Assembly (NCBI RefSeq): GCF_041685465.1
Contig: NZ_JAWLFS010000014.1
Span: 1 to 22,655, forward strand
Reading direction: 5' to 3'
DNA length: 22,655 bases
Source: Rhodosalinus sp041685465
Lineage (GTDB): Bacteria > Pseudomonadota > Alphaproteobacteria > Rhodobacterales > Rhodobacteraceae
The notes below the pieces were generated by a model. It was not told where the DNA came from. It did not search any database and saw nothing but the letters and a program-made list of their open reading frames with translations. The stretch's first letter is position 1. Every line of letters begins with the position of its first letter. A program made the position numbers and the translations under genes. This document shows, one piece after another, positions 15,889-22,655 of the stretch.

Positions 15889-15910
15889 AATGGATCAGGG
15901 AGCCGCATCA

Positions 15911-16582
15911 GTGCAGGCACGTTTCGAGAACCTCTCCAAGTTCCCGGCAGAGCCTGCGGCGCGGCGGCTCGCCATGGTGAACGCGCGACTTCAGACACAG
16001 TTGACGGCCCCGGCCAGCGCGGAGGTGCCGCAGGTGCTGTCCGAGCTTGCGGACATCGAGGGAGTGCCGGCCCGGATCGACATGCTGCGTCTCCTGTCGG
16101 TCTCGCTGCCCCCGCGCGAGCTCGTCTGGTGGGCTTGTCTTGCCGGCCACGACCTGGCCGGCGGAGGCGGGGCGCCGGCCCCGCTCGCAGCGGCGGAAGC
16201 GTGGGTGAAGGACCCTGTCGACGCGCGGCGCGAGGCCGCCCGCGTCGCGATGGACGCGGCCGACCCGGACGACGACACGACCTTCTGCGCGCTCTGCGCG
16301 GTGATGGCGGACGGGCGCCTGGGGACCGGCGAACTCGCGCAGTACGAGGCACCGCCCGGTGCTGCCGAAAACGCCGCGCTGTCGATGAACCTCGTCGCGC
16401 TGGCCGCTCTTGGCTGCGACATGGAGCGGGGGGCGGATTACCTGCTGGATCGCGGACTGGATATCGCCCGCGGCGGCGACGGGCGCGGTGTCGAGCGGCC
16501 CGCGCCGATGGCGCTTGCTCAGGCCCAGCAGGCCGCGATGGCGACCGCGGCACGCGCCGAGGGTGAGGGGGGGGCGGCATGA
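15911..16582 (+). CDS. Unknown protein of the VgrG-PAAR cassette (possible adaptor or chaperone)
   Basis: I do not recognise a characterised function. It resembles small Ala-rich helical proteins found between vgrG and PAAR genes, possibly a domain of unknown function family such as DUF6931; that label is from memory and uncertain. The GTG at 15911 is preferred because AGGGAG (15897-15902) lies eight bases upstream, giving 223 residues. An ATG at 15890, one base after the vgrG stop, is in frame but has no ribosome site. The most distinctive segment is LPPRELVWWACLAG (about 66-79, with Trp73-Trp74 and Cys76). No signal peptide, membrane helix or catalytic motif is visible. It overlaps the PAAR gene by ATGA. 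It does not look like the DUF4123, DUF1795 or DUF2169 adaptors. A loading adaptor for the spike is the likeliest role; an effector is possible. Confidence 0.8.
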   Translation: MQARFENLSKFPAEPAARRLAMVNARLQTQLTAPASAEVPQVLSELADIEGVPARIDMLRLLSVSLPPRELVWWACLAGHDLAGGGGAPAPLAAAEAWVKDPVDARREAARVAMDAADPDDDTTFCALCAVMADGRLGTGELAQYEAPPGAAENAALSMNLVALAALGCDMERGADYLLDRGLDIARGGDGRGVERPAPMALAQAQQAAMATAARAEGEGGAA

Positions 16583-16869
16583 GCTTTCCGCAGGCACGCA
16601 TGACCGATCTGCACATCTGCCCGGTGACCTATGGCGCTCCCACGCCGATCCTTCCGCCCTGCGCCGTCACCGTGCTGGTCAACAAGCTGCCGGCGGCGCG
16701 GATGACCGATCTCTGTCCGGGCGTGTTGCCGCCCGCGCCGCATCCGATCACGAAGGGATCGTCCACCGTCATGATCATGAAGCTGCCGGCCGCGCGACTG
16801 GGCGTGGATCCCTGCGCGTCGGGCGGGGTGATCACGCTGGCGTCGTTCAATGTCCTGACGGGCGGCTGA
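16579..16869 (+). CDS. PAAR-domain T6SS spike-tip protein
   Basis: PAAR proteins cap the VgrG trimer with a zinc-stabilised point. This 96-residue protein is a bare PAAR domain with no toxin extension. It shows the internal threefold repeat of the family, seen as PQARMTDL, PAARMTDL and PAARLGVD, with LVNKLPAAR and IMKLPAAR preceding the second and third copies. Candidate zinc ligands are His12, Cys14, Cys46, His55 and Cys79, and the HP pair at 55-56 is typical. The start overlaps the preceding unknown gene (ATGA), behind a GAGGGGGG-type ribosome site, and tagH begins six bases after the stop. Its position after vgrG and the unknown gene suggests the three proteins form one loaded spike. Confidence 0.93.
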   Translation: MSFPQARMTDLHICPVTYGAPTPILPPCAVTVLVNKLPAARMTDLCPGVLPPAPHPITKGSSTVMIMKLPAARLGVDPCASGGVITLASFNVLTGG

Positions 16870-16875
16870 GAAGGT

Positions 16876-18315
16876 ATGGAACTCGTTCTGCGCTTTCAGT
16901 CCACGGGCGCCGTACCGGGCCGCGGTGATCCGCTGCGTCTGCGCGGCGGGTCCATCACCATCGGCCGCGGGCAGGACAACGATTATCCGCTCCCCGATCC
17001 CGACCGGTTGCTGTCGAAGCGTCATTGCGCGATCGAGGACCACGGCGACGCCGCCGTGGTGGTCGATTTCTCGACCAACGGGACCTTTCTGAATTACGGC
17101 AAGATCCCCATCGGCCAGGTGCCCACACGGCTCAATCACGGTGATATCCTGAGCCTCGGGCCCTACGAGCTTCTTGTCGAGATCTGCGCCGCCGCGGACG
17201 CCCCGGACGCCGCCGGCGCAGACATCGGCGGGGGTGGCCACGTCGGGCCCGAGGATTTGCGGGATGATCCGCTGGGCGAGGACGACGGCGATTTCCTGGA
17301 CGATCTTCTGGGCGGCCCGACGAAGCCCGAAGGCGCGACCGGCGTGAACCGGCCGGAGCTTGGCGAGGACGGCGTGCTACCGCCGCTCGGCCCGGACGAG
17401 GGGTCCGATGCGCCCGATGCGTCGGAGCATGGACCGACGCCGTCGCAGCACGGCCCGGCGATCGAGGACCACATGCCGCCACCGCGAGCCGCGGCACAGC
17501 CCATCCCGGAGGATTGGGACGAGGATTTCCTCGCCGGCATCGGCGAAGACGCTGCGCCGCCGGAGGAGGAAACACCGCCCGCCACCGATCTGCCGGTGGA
17601 GATATCCGAGCCGGACCGCGCGCGGCAGAGCAATGCGGCCGACACGGCGGATCCCGGAGCGCCCGTCGCGCCCCCGGCCGCAACAGCCGCGCCAGTGCCC
17701 CCGTCGGGCGCCGCGGCCGACATGGCCGGTTCGGAGGCGGAGACCTTCGCGGCCTTCCTGCGGGGGGCCGGGCTCGCGGATCTCGACGTCCCGCCCGAGC
17801 GCCACGCGGAGACGATGGAGCGCGCGGGGCGCCTCATGCGCGCGATGGTGGCCGGTCTGCGCGAGACCCTTATGACGCGCAGCTCCATCAAGTCGGAGTT
17901 CCGCATCGCGCAGACGGTGATCGCGGCGGGCGGCAACAATCCCCTGAAATTCTCGATCAGCGAGGATCAGGCCATCGAGTCGCTCGTCCATCCGCGCACC
18001 CGCGGTTACATGGACCCGGTCTCCGCCGCGGAGGAGGCGCTTCGCGATGTCCGCGCGCATGAGGTCGCCATGCTCTCCGGGATGGAGGCGGCGATGCGTG
18101 GCGTGCTGCAGAGCCTCGCGCCACAGGAACTGGAGAAGCAGATCGAAAGCTCGGGCGGTTTCGGCTCCCTGCTCAAGGGGCGCAAGGCCCGCTACTGGGA
18201 GATCTACGAGACGATCTATGCGCGCATCTCCGACGAGGCGGAAAGCGATTTTCAGGAGCTGTTCGGAAAGGAATTCGCGCGCGCCTACGAAGAGCAAATG
18301 AGAAAACTGAAATGA
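16876..18315 (+). CDS. tagH: T6SS FHA-domain regulator TagH (Fha)
   Basis: FHA-domain proteins of T6SSs bind phosphothreonine partners and act in post-translational switching of the system. The N-terminal 100 residues form a canonical FHA domain with all phosphate-binding landmarks: Gly30-Arg31, Ser47-x-x-His50 and Asn68-Gly69. About 180 residues of Asp/Glu/Pro/Ala-rich, probably disordered linker follow. The C-terminal 190 residues (from about 287) match the TagH C-terminal domain, with AFLRGAG, MRAMVAGLRETLMTRSSIKSEFR and the NNPLKFS segment. The total of 479 residues is normal for TagH. The AGAAGG site overlaps the end of the PAAR gene and is very close to the ATG, but the FHA fold begins at residue 2, so the start is probably right. 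No kinase or phosphatase gene is in the window. Confidence 0.94.
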   Translation: MELVLRFQSTGAVPGRGDPLRLRGGSITIGRGQDNDYPLPDPDRLLSKRHCAIEDHGDAAVVVDFSTNGTFLNYGKIPIGQVPTRLNHGDILSLGPYELLVEICAAADAPDAAGADIGGGGHVGPEDLRDDPLGEDDGDFLDDLLGGPTKPEGATGVNRPELGEDGVLPPLGPDEGSDAPDASEHGPTPSQHGPAIEDHMPPPRAAAQPIPEDWDEDFLAGIGEDAAPPEEETPPATDLPVEISEPDRARQSNAADTADPGAPVAPPAATAAPVPPSGAAADMAGSEAETFAAFLRGAGLADLDVPPERHAETMERAGRLMRAMVAGLRETLMTRSSIKSEFRIAQTVIAAGGNNPLKFSISEDQAIESLVHPRTRGYMDPVSAAEEALRDVRAHEVAMLSGMEAAMRGVLQSLAPQELEKQIESSGGFGSLLKGRKARYWEIYETIYARISDEAESDFQELFGKEFARAYEEQMRKLK

Positions 18316-18348
18316 CCGGCAGATCATCGGGGCAAACGGGGCGCGTGC

Positions 18349-19689
18349 ATGGCGTGGGATAGCAAGGTTCTCTGGAACGAGGGGTTGTTCCTGCAACCCC
18401 ACCACTTCCAGCAGGCGGACCGCCATACCGAGGCGCTCGTCGCCGGACTGGCGCGGCGGGTCGCGCCCTACATGTGGGGCGTCTCCGAGCTCGAGATCGA
18501 CGAGGAGGCGCTCAAGGTGGGCCAGTTCGCCCTGCGCGGCTGCGCCGGTCTCACCCCGGACGGCGTGGTGTTCCGCGTGCCCGCCTCGGACGATCATCCG
18601 CCCGCACTCGAGGTGCCGTCCAATACAACCGACTGCGTGGTCTGCCTGACGGTGCCCCAGCGCCGGCAGGGGGCGCCCGAGGTGGACATGTCCGGCAGCG
18701 AGCTCTCCGCGGCGCGTCTGCGGCCGGGCGAGCTCGAGGTGACCGACACCACGATGCGCAACGGCAAGGCTGCGACACTGGCGATCGGCAAGCTGCGGCT
18801 TCAGTTCGCGCTGGAGGTGGACGACCTGTCCGACCGGCTGAGCATCCCGGTGGCGCGCATCATCGAGGTCCGTGCGGACCGGGAGGTGGTGCTCGACAGC
18901 TCCTTCATGCCGAGCTGCCTCGACATGCGCGCGGCGCCGCCGCTTGCGGGTTTTCTCGTCGAGCTGGAGGGGCTTCTCGATCACCGGATGCGGGCGCTCT
19001 CCGAGCGCCTGAGTCAGGGCGGCGGGGCCAAGGGCGCGGCGGAGATCCAGGATTTCCTGTTGCTGACCACGATCAACCGCGTGCTGCCCGCGATCCGGCA
19101 CCTGTGCAGCATCGAGAACGTCCACCCCGAGCGGGTCTTCCACGACCTCGCGGCGCTCTGCGGGGAGCTTGCGACCTTCATGGCGCCCGAGAAGCATCCG
19201 CCGCAACTGCCGGCCTATCAGCATCACGATCTGGCCGCGACCTTCAGGCCGCTCATCCGGACGCTGCGCGAGTATCTCTCGCGCGTACTGGAACATTCTG
19301 CCGTCGCGATCCCCCTCGAGCCGCGCAAATACGGTGTCTCGGTGGGGGTGATCCACGACCGCAAGCTGCTGGGGACCTCGAACTTCGTGCTGGCCGTGAG
19401 CTCGGCGGTCGCGACCGAGAAGGTGCGCCGACATTTCGCCGGGCAGGCGAAGATCGGTCCCGTCGAGGAGATCCGCCAGCTGGTGAACTCCGCCCTTCCG
19501 GGGATCGCCATACGGCCGCTGCCCGTCGCGCCCCGGCAGATCCCCTATTCGAGCTCCGCCGTGTATTTCGAGCTGGACGGCGCCGACCCGGCCTGGGGCA
19601 AGATGACCACCTCCGGCGGTATCGCGGTGCACGTCTCGGGCGACTACCCGGAGCTTTCGATGGAGCTCTGGGCGATACGGCAGGGATGA
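18349..19689 (+). CDS. tssK: T6SS baseplate-membrane connector TssK
   Basis: TssK trimers link the cytoplasmic baseplate to the TssL/TssM membrane complex. The 446-residue protein starts with the unmistakable family signature around KVLWNEGLFLQPHHFQQADR. The central part includes VPSNTTDCVVCLTVPQRR and a helical C-terminal region with FLLLTTINRVLPAIRHL and HPERVFHDLAALCGELATF (about 226-275), then the small receptor-type C-terminal domain ending in YPELSMELWAIRQG. The ATG at 18349 lies 33 bases after tagH. The gene is followed by tssL after 18 bases, the common tssK-tssL-tssM order. Confidence 0.97.
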   Translation: MAWDSKVLWNEGLFLQPHHFQQADRHTEALVAGLARRVAPYMWGVSELEIDEEALKVGQFALRGCAGLTPDGVVFRVPASDDHPPALEVPSNTTDCVVCLTVPQRRQGAPEVDMSGSELSAARLRPGELEVTDTTMRNGKAATLAIGKLRLQFALEVDDLSDRLSIPVARIIEVRADREVVLDSSFMPSCLDMRAAPPLAGFLVELEGLLDHRMRALSERLSQGGGAKGAAEIQDFLLLTTINRVLPAIRHLCSIENVHPERVFHDLAALCGELATFMAPEKHPPQLPAYQHHDLAATFRPLIRTLREYLSRVLEHSAVAIPLEPRKYGVSVGVIHDRKLLGTSNFVLAVSSAVATEKVRRHFAGQAKIGPVEEIRQLVNSALPGIAIRPLPVAPRQIPYSSSAVYFELDGADPAWGKMTTSGGIAVHVSGDYPELSMELWAIRQG

Positions 19690-19707
19690 CGGGGAAGATG
19701 ACGGGCC

Positions 19708-21156
19708 ATGGGTGACGAGAATCCCTTCAGCGAGCCGGACGACACCGACAAGACGGTGATCCGACCCAATCCCGGCGGCCGCCGCCCCTCGATCGCGCCG
19801 CAGCCGGCCGCGCCCCACGCGCCGGGCCCCGCGCAGGACCTGGAGCCCGGGGCAGCGACGGCGCCGCCAGGCGGCACCGCGGGGACCGCCGCGCCCTACG
19901 GCGTCCCCGGCGCACAGCCGGCGCAGGACGTCGCCGGGGACCGGGCGGCCGAGGCGGCGCTCGGGGCCGGAATGACCGGGACGAACCCGCTCAACGCCTG
20001 CGCTGCGACGCTCTTCTCGCTCGTCAGCCGGATCCGTAACCGCGCGCAGCACGCCGAACCGGCCGCGCTGCGCGAGGCCGTGGTGGCCGAGATCCGCGCC
20101 TTCGAGGCGCGCGCGCTGAAGGCCGGGATCGACCCGCAGAAGGTCAAGATCGCCCGCTACGCGATCTGCGCCACGCTCGACGATGTGGTCCTCAACACGC
20201 CCTGGGGCGGCGAGTCGATCTGGGCACAGAAATCGCTGGTCGGCACCTTCCACCGCGAAACCGTGGGGGGCGATCGGTTCTACGACCTGCTCTCGCGGCT
20301 CGAACAGGACCCGGGACGCAACATCGAGCTTCTCGAATTTCTCTTCATGTGCCTTTCGCTGGGCTTCGAGGGTCGGCTCCGGGTCGATCCGAGCGGCCGC
20401 GCCCGACACGCGGAGGTGCGCGAGGGGCTCGCCGGGATCATCCGCAATCAGCGCGGTGCAGCGGAGACGGCGCTTTCCCCGCATTGGCAGGGGCTCGACC
20501 GGCCGCACCGGGCGGTCGCGGCCTGGAAGCCCGTCTGGATCGCCGTCGGGGCGGTCGCGGCGCTTCTGGGCAGCGGCTTTCTCGGGCTGAGCTATGCGCT
20601 TTCGGGCGGGACCGAGCGCGTGGCCGGGCGCCTTGCCGCGCTCGATCCGCCGGGACCTGCCGTGCTGGAGCGGCGGGCGCCCCCGGTGATCCCGCCCGAA
20701 CCGGACACGACGCAGATCGAGAAGGTCTCGGGATTTCTGACCGAGGAGATCGACGAGGGAATCGTCGAGGTTTTTCAGGATGCGACCACCGTGACCGTCC
20801 GCCTGACGGGGACGGAAATGTTCGCGCCTGCCTCCGACCGCCTGCAGGACCGCTTCCTCGGGCCGCTTGAGCACGTGGGCGCGGCGCTCGTGGATACCGA
20901 GGGGCCTGTCATCGTGGTCGGTCACTCCGACAGCACCCCGATCCGCTCCGCGCGCTTCGCCTCCAACATGGAGCTGTCGCTCGCACGGGCCGAGTCGGTG
21001 CGCGAGATGCTCGCGGAGCGGATCGAGCGGCCGGATCGCCTGCGCGCGGAGGGGCGCTCCGACAAGGAGCCTGTCGCCGGCAACGATACAGCGGAGGGGC
21101 GCGCCGCCAACCGCCGCATCGAGATCGTGCTGATCCGGCAGGAGACGGACCAATGA
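19708..21156 (+). CDS. tssL: T6SS membrane-complex protein TssL with C-terminal OmpA-like domain
   Basis: TssL (DotU/IcmH family) is an inner-membrane part of the channel complex. The 482 residues contain a disordered Pro/Ala-rich N-terminus (1-85) with TVIRPNPGGRR at 16-26; a cytoplasmic DotU domain (about 90-260) with NPLNACAATLFSLVSRIR, YAICATLDDVVLNTPWG and LLEFLFMCLSLGFEGRLR; one membrane helix (about 275-297); and a periplasmic OmpA-like peptidoglycan-binding domain (about 350-477) with GHSD at 405-408, LSLARAESV at 423-431 and GRAANRRIEI at 464-473. This is the specialised form of TssL that can anchor itself to the cell wall. The ATGA overlap with tssM couples their synthesis. Thr16 (or Thr13) in the N-terminus is a candidate phosphorylation site recognised by TagH. 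Confidence 0.96.
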   Translation: MGDENPFSEPDDTDKTVIRPNPGGRRPSIAPQPAAPHAPGPAQDLEPGAATAPPGGTAGTAAPYGVPGAQPAQDVAGDRAAEAALGAGMTGTNPLNACAATLFSLVSRIRNRAQHAEPAALREAVVAEIRAFEARALKAGIDPQKVKIARYAICATLDDVVLNTPWGGESIWAQKSLVGTFHRETVGGDRFYDLLSRLEQDPGRNIELLEFLFMCLSLGFEGRLRVDPSGRARHAEVREGLAGIIRNQRGAAETALSPHWQGLDRPHRAVAAWKPVWIAVGAVAALLGSGFLGLSYALSGGTERVAGRLAALDPPGPAVLERRAPPVIPPEPDTTQIEKVSGFLTEEIDEGIVEVFQDATTVTVRLTGTEMFAPASDRLQDRFLGPLEHVGAALVDTEGPVIVVGHSDSTPIRSARFASNMELSLARAESVREMLAERIERPDRLRAEGRSDKEPVAGNDTAEGRAANRRIEIVLIRQETDQ

Positions 21157-22655
21157 AGGCCTTTCTGCGCGCGCTCGGCTCGGGGATCGGGATCGTCGTC
21201 ATCGTCACGCTGATCCTGTCGTTCTGCCTGTGGCTTTTCGGCCCGCTGCTCGGCCTGGGCGATGCGCGGCCCTTCGACAGTGTCACGGGGCGGCTCGCGG
21301 GGCTCGCGGTGATGTGGATCCTCGCGCTTCTGGCGATCCTCGGCCTGCTGCTCGCGGGCCGGCGCCGTGATACGCGCCTTGCCGAGGACATCGTGACAGT
21401 CCCCGAGACGCCCGCCGCGGCGGCGGAGGGGGGCGACGACGGCGTCGTGGCTGCCGAACTTTCCGAGATGCGCGACAAGCTGCGCCGCGCGCTCGCTGGA
21501 CTGCGCCGCTCACGGCTGGGGCGGCGTCACCTCTACGAGTTGCCATGGTATGTGCTCATCGGCCCGCCCGGTGCCGGCAAGACCACCGCGATCATCAATT
21601 CCGGCCTGCAGTTCCCGCTGGCCGAGGAGATGGGCAAGACCGCCGTGGGCGGTGTCGGCGGCACGCGCAACTGCGACTGGTGGTTCACCGATCAGGCCGT
21701 TCTCGTGGATACGGCCGGCCGATACAGCACGCAGGACAGCGATGCGCAGGCCGACAACGCGGCGTGGCTGGGCTTTCTGCGGCTGCTCAAGAAGCACCGC
21801 CCGCGGCAGCCGATCAACGGGGCCGTGATCGCGATCAGCCTGTCGGACCTGTCGATGCAGGACGACCTCACGCAGAAGGCGCATGCCGCGGCGCTGCGTC
21901 GCCGTCTTCAGGAATTGCGCGAGACGCTGGGCGTGCGCTTCCCGGTCTATGTGCTCTTCACCAAGGCCGACCTCATCGCGGGCTTTTCCGAGACCTTCGA
22001 GAAGCTCGGCCGCGAGGAGCGCGCACAGGTCTGGGGCTTCACGCTGCCGCTGGCTTCGGGGCGCGACGAGGCCGCGCCGGTCGCGGGCTTCGACGAGGAG
22101 TTCGGCCTGCTTCTGGAGCGGCTCAACGCACAGTCGGTCGATCGCATGGAGGCCGAGAGCGACCCGCAGCGGCGGAGCCTGATCGCGGGATTCCCCCAGC
22201 AGCTCGCCTCCCTGCGAGGGCTGGCCCGCGAGTTCCTGAGCCAGCTTTTTCAGGAAAACCGCTACGAGCACCGGCAGATGCTGCGCGGCGTCTATTTCAC
22301 GTCCGGCACCCAGGAGGGCACGCCCATCGACCGTCTGATGATGGGCATGGCGCGCAGTTTCGGCATCGGGCGGCAAGCGATCGGCAGCGGGCAGGGTACC
22401 GGGCGGTCCTACTTCCTGACGCGCCTGATGGACGGCGTGATTTTCCGCGAGGCGGGGCTCGTGTCGGCCGACGACCGGGCGGAGCGGCGCTACCGCTGGG
22501 TGCGTCGCGGCGCGATCGCCGCGACGCTTCTGGTCGCGGTGGCGATGGGCGCGCTCTGGACGCGCAGTTACCTCGGCAACCGGGCGTTGGCGGCGTCGGC
22601 GACCGAGCGCGTCGCCGACTACCGGGATGCCGTCGCGCAGATTCCCTCGAACCCG
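21153..22655 (+). CDS. tssM: T6SS membrane-complex protein TssM (IcmF), N-terminal 501 residues
   Basis: TssM is the large inner-membrane scaffold of the T6SS channel, spanning to the periplasm. Only the first 501 residues are present and the frame is open at the window edge. Full-length members are about 1,100-1,300 residues. Visible parts are two N-terminal membrane helices (about 11-34 and 48-68), a cytoplasmic NTPase domain with Walker A GPPGAGKTT at 137-145 and Walker B-type LVDTAGRY (Asp186), the VYVLFTKADLIAGF segment, the GVYFTSGTQEGTPIDRL block, and a third membrane helix at about 453-470 leading to the periplasmic part. The Walker A motif is intact, which is not so in every TssM. 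The start overlaps the tssL stop. Confidence 0.97.
   Translation, partial: MKAFLRALGSGIGIVVIVTLILSFCLWLFGPLLGLGDARPFDSVTGRLAGLAVMWILALLAILGLLLAGRRRDTRLAEDIVTVPETPAAAAEGGDDGVVAAELSEMRDKLRRALAGLRRSRLGRRHLYELPWYVLIGPPGAGKTTAIINSGLQFPLAEEMGKTAVGGVGGTRNCDWWFTDQAVLVDTAGRYSTQDSDAQADNAAWLGFLRLLKKHRPRQPINGAVIAISLSDLSMQDDLTQKAHAAALRRRLQELRETLGVRFPVYVLFTKADLIAGFSETFEKLGREERAQVWGFTLPLASGRDEAAPVAGFDEEFGLLLERLNAQSVDRMEAESDPQRRSLIAGFPQQLASLRGLAREFLSQLFQENRYEHRQMLRGVYFTSGTQEGTPIDRLMMGMARSFGIGRQAIGSGQGTGRSYFLTRLMDGVIFREAGLVSADDRAERRYRWVRRGAIAATLLVAVAMGALWTRSYLGNRALAASATERVADYRDAVAQIPSNP

Noticed and set aside
17377..21153. Very long minus-strand open frame opposite tagH, tssK and tssL
   Set aside because: It is antisense to three unmistakable T6SS genes, has low-complexity His/Arg/Gly-rich translation and no ribosome site. 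GC-rich codon bias keeps this antisense frame free of stops.

Overview
The window is a type VI secretion system (T6SS) locus from a GC-rich proteobacterium. The high GC content, GTG/TTG starts, tight 4-base overlaps and the style of the proteins point to an Alphaproteobacterium, most likely a Rhodobacterales-type organism. That assignment is by impression, since no rRNA or other marker gene is present. The DNA is almost wholly coding, no gap reaches 300 bases, and I see no tRNA, rRNA, insertion sequence, CRISPR array or attachment site.

Left part, minus strand (2764 down to the left edge): a compact five-gene operon. It encodes an exported four-cysteine protein of unknown function, an ExbB/TolQ-type proton-channel subunit, two different ExbD/TolR-type subunits, and the N-terminal part of a single-pass protein with a very long Ala/Pro/Arg-rich tail that looks like a TonB-type transducer and runs off the window. 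This is a complete proton-motive-force-driven inner-membrane motor, divergently transcribed from the T6SS genes.

Right part, plus strand (2940 to the right edge): one long T6SS operon in the order tssA, tssB, tssC, hcp, tagJ, tssE, tssF, tssG, clpV (tssH), vgrG (tssI), an unknown gene, a PAAR gene, tagH (fha), tssK, tssL, tssM (cut by the edge). It supplies the sheath (TssB/C), the tube (Hcp), the baseplate (TssE/F/G/K), the spike (VgrG plus PAAR), the capping/assembly factor (TssA), the sheath-recycling ATPase (ClpV) with its partner TagJ, the membrane complex (TssL with a peptidoglycan-binding OmpA-like tail, and TssM) and an FHA-domain regulator.

Not seen in the window: a TssJ lipoprotein, a PpkA/PppA kinase and phosphatase pair, TagF, and any obvious toxin/immunity pair. 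They may lie outside it. The points most worth a second look are the ExbB-ExbD-ExbD-TonB-like module beside the T6SS, the unknown gene between vgrG and PAAR, the 9-residue repeat array in the VgrG stalk, the candidate phosphothreonine site in the TssL N-terminus opposite a canonical FHA domain, and the strong hairpin after hcp.
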